This document shows positions 63,908-64,000 of a stretch of DNA of 64,000 nt, piece after piece; the first letter of the stretch is position 1; every line of letters begins with the position of its first letter. Origin of the DNA: Phytobacter ursingii. Lineage in GTDB: Bacteria > Pseudomonadota > Gammaproteobacteria > Enterobacterales > Enterobacteriaceae. Below the pieces are notes generated by a model. That model did not search any database and was not told where the DNA came from. It saw only the letters and a program-made list of their open reading frames with translations. The stretch lies in NCBI GenBank assembly GCA_901456055.1, contig CABDWT010000002.1, positions 806,001 to 870,000 on the forward strand. The letters are read 5' to 3'. The translations under genes were made by a program, and so were the position numbers.

Positions 63908-64000
63908 TTAGAATGTCTCCCAACCTGCATCATGTCCTGCAACCGCAGACACAGGGGACATTTTAAGTGGACGTTTTGTCGTTTTAGGCGCCGCCGCCGC
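63908..64000 (-). CDS. C-terminal end of a second methyl-accepting chemotaxis protein (partial)
   Basis: The minus-strand frame entering from the right edge encodes 30 residues: AAAAPKTTKRPLK, then MSPVSAVAGHDAGWETF, and stops at 63908-63910. GWETF fits the xWxxF pentapeptide (NWETF in Tar and Tsr) that docks CheR and CheB. The Ala/Pro/Lys-rich stretch before it looks like the flexible tether. E. coli K-12 has yjeI here, not a receptor. Only the last 30 residues are visible, so the ligand cannot be guessed. Confidence 0.82.
   Translation of the reverse strand, partial: AAAAPKTTKRPLKMSPVSAVAGHDAGWETF

Overview
The window is enterobacterial chromosome. Nearly every protein has a close E. coli K-12 counterpart in the same order (reversed), from ytfF/ytfE/cycA through the rpsF operon, the ula regulon, aidB-yjfC, rlmB/rnr/nsrR/purA, the hfl-hfq-miaA-mutL-amiB cluster, the glyVXY tRNAs, orn/rsgA/psd/mscM, epmA, frdABCD, blc, gdx, the entericidin locus, efp/epmB and yjeJ. 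The differences from K-12 (no ampC between frdD and blc, ecnR present, extra chemoreceptors and transporters) fit a Citrobacter-like member of the Enterobacteriaceae, perhaps one of the ampC-less Citrobacter lineages. The species cannot be fixed from the sequence alone.

Layout. 1-5.2 kb: end of an AraC-type regulator, ytfF, ytfE with an NsrR operator, cycA, fklB, ytfB. 5.2-7.9 kb: a 0.5 kb gap, the rpsF-priB-rpsR-rplI operon with its leader, and yjfY. 7.9-16.7 kb: an extra MFS transporter, then the complete L-ascorbate regulon (ulaABCDEF, divergent ulaG, ulaR) and the esterase yjfP. 16.9-25.3 kb: bsmA, yjfN, a flagellar-type chemoreceptor, aidB, an MHS-family transporter, and yjfC-yjfM-yjfL with a probable stump of yjfI (yjfJ and yjfK are gone). 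25.4-33.7 kb: rlmB and rnr separated by a five-gene insertion (PLP sulfo-lyase/desulfhydrase, Asp/Glu-type racemase, NitT/TauT-type ABC importer), then nsrR. 33.9-47 kb: purA, yjeT, hflC, hflK, hflX, hfq, miaA, mutL, amiB, tsaE, nnr and queG. 47-58.7 kb: three identical tRNA-Gly genes, orn, rsgA, psd, mscM, epmA and frdABCD. 58.7-64 kb: blc, gdx with a guanidine-II riboswitch, ecnR/ecnB/ecnA, efp, epmB, yjeJ and the 3' end of a second chemoreceptor.

Functional links inside the window: NsrR is encoded here and so is its target ytfE with a near-perfect operator. EF-P and two of its modification enzymes (EpmA, EpmB) are all present. The ula structural genes, their lactonase and their repressor form one regulon. 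The most interesting accessory element is the insertion at 26.3-30.6 kb, which I read as a candidate uptake and desulfonation operon for a sulfonated amino acid such as cysteate. This is inference from gene families and gene order.
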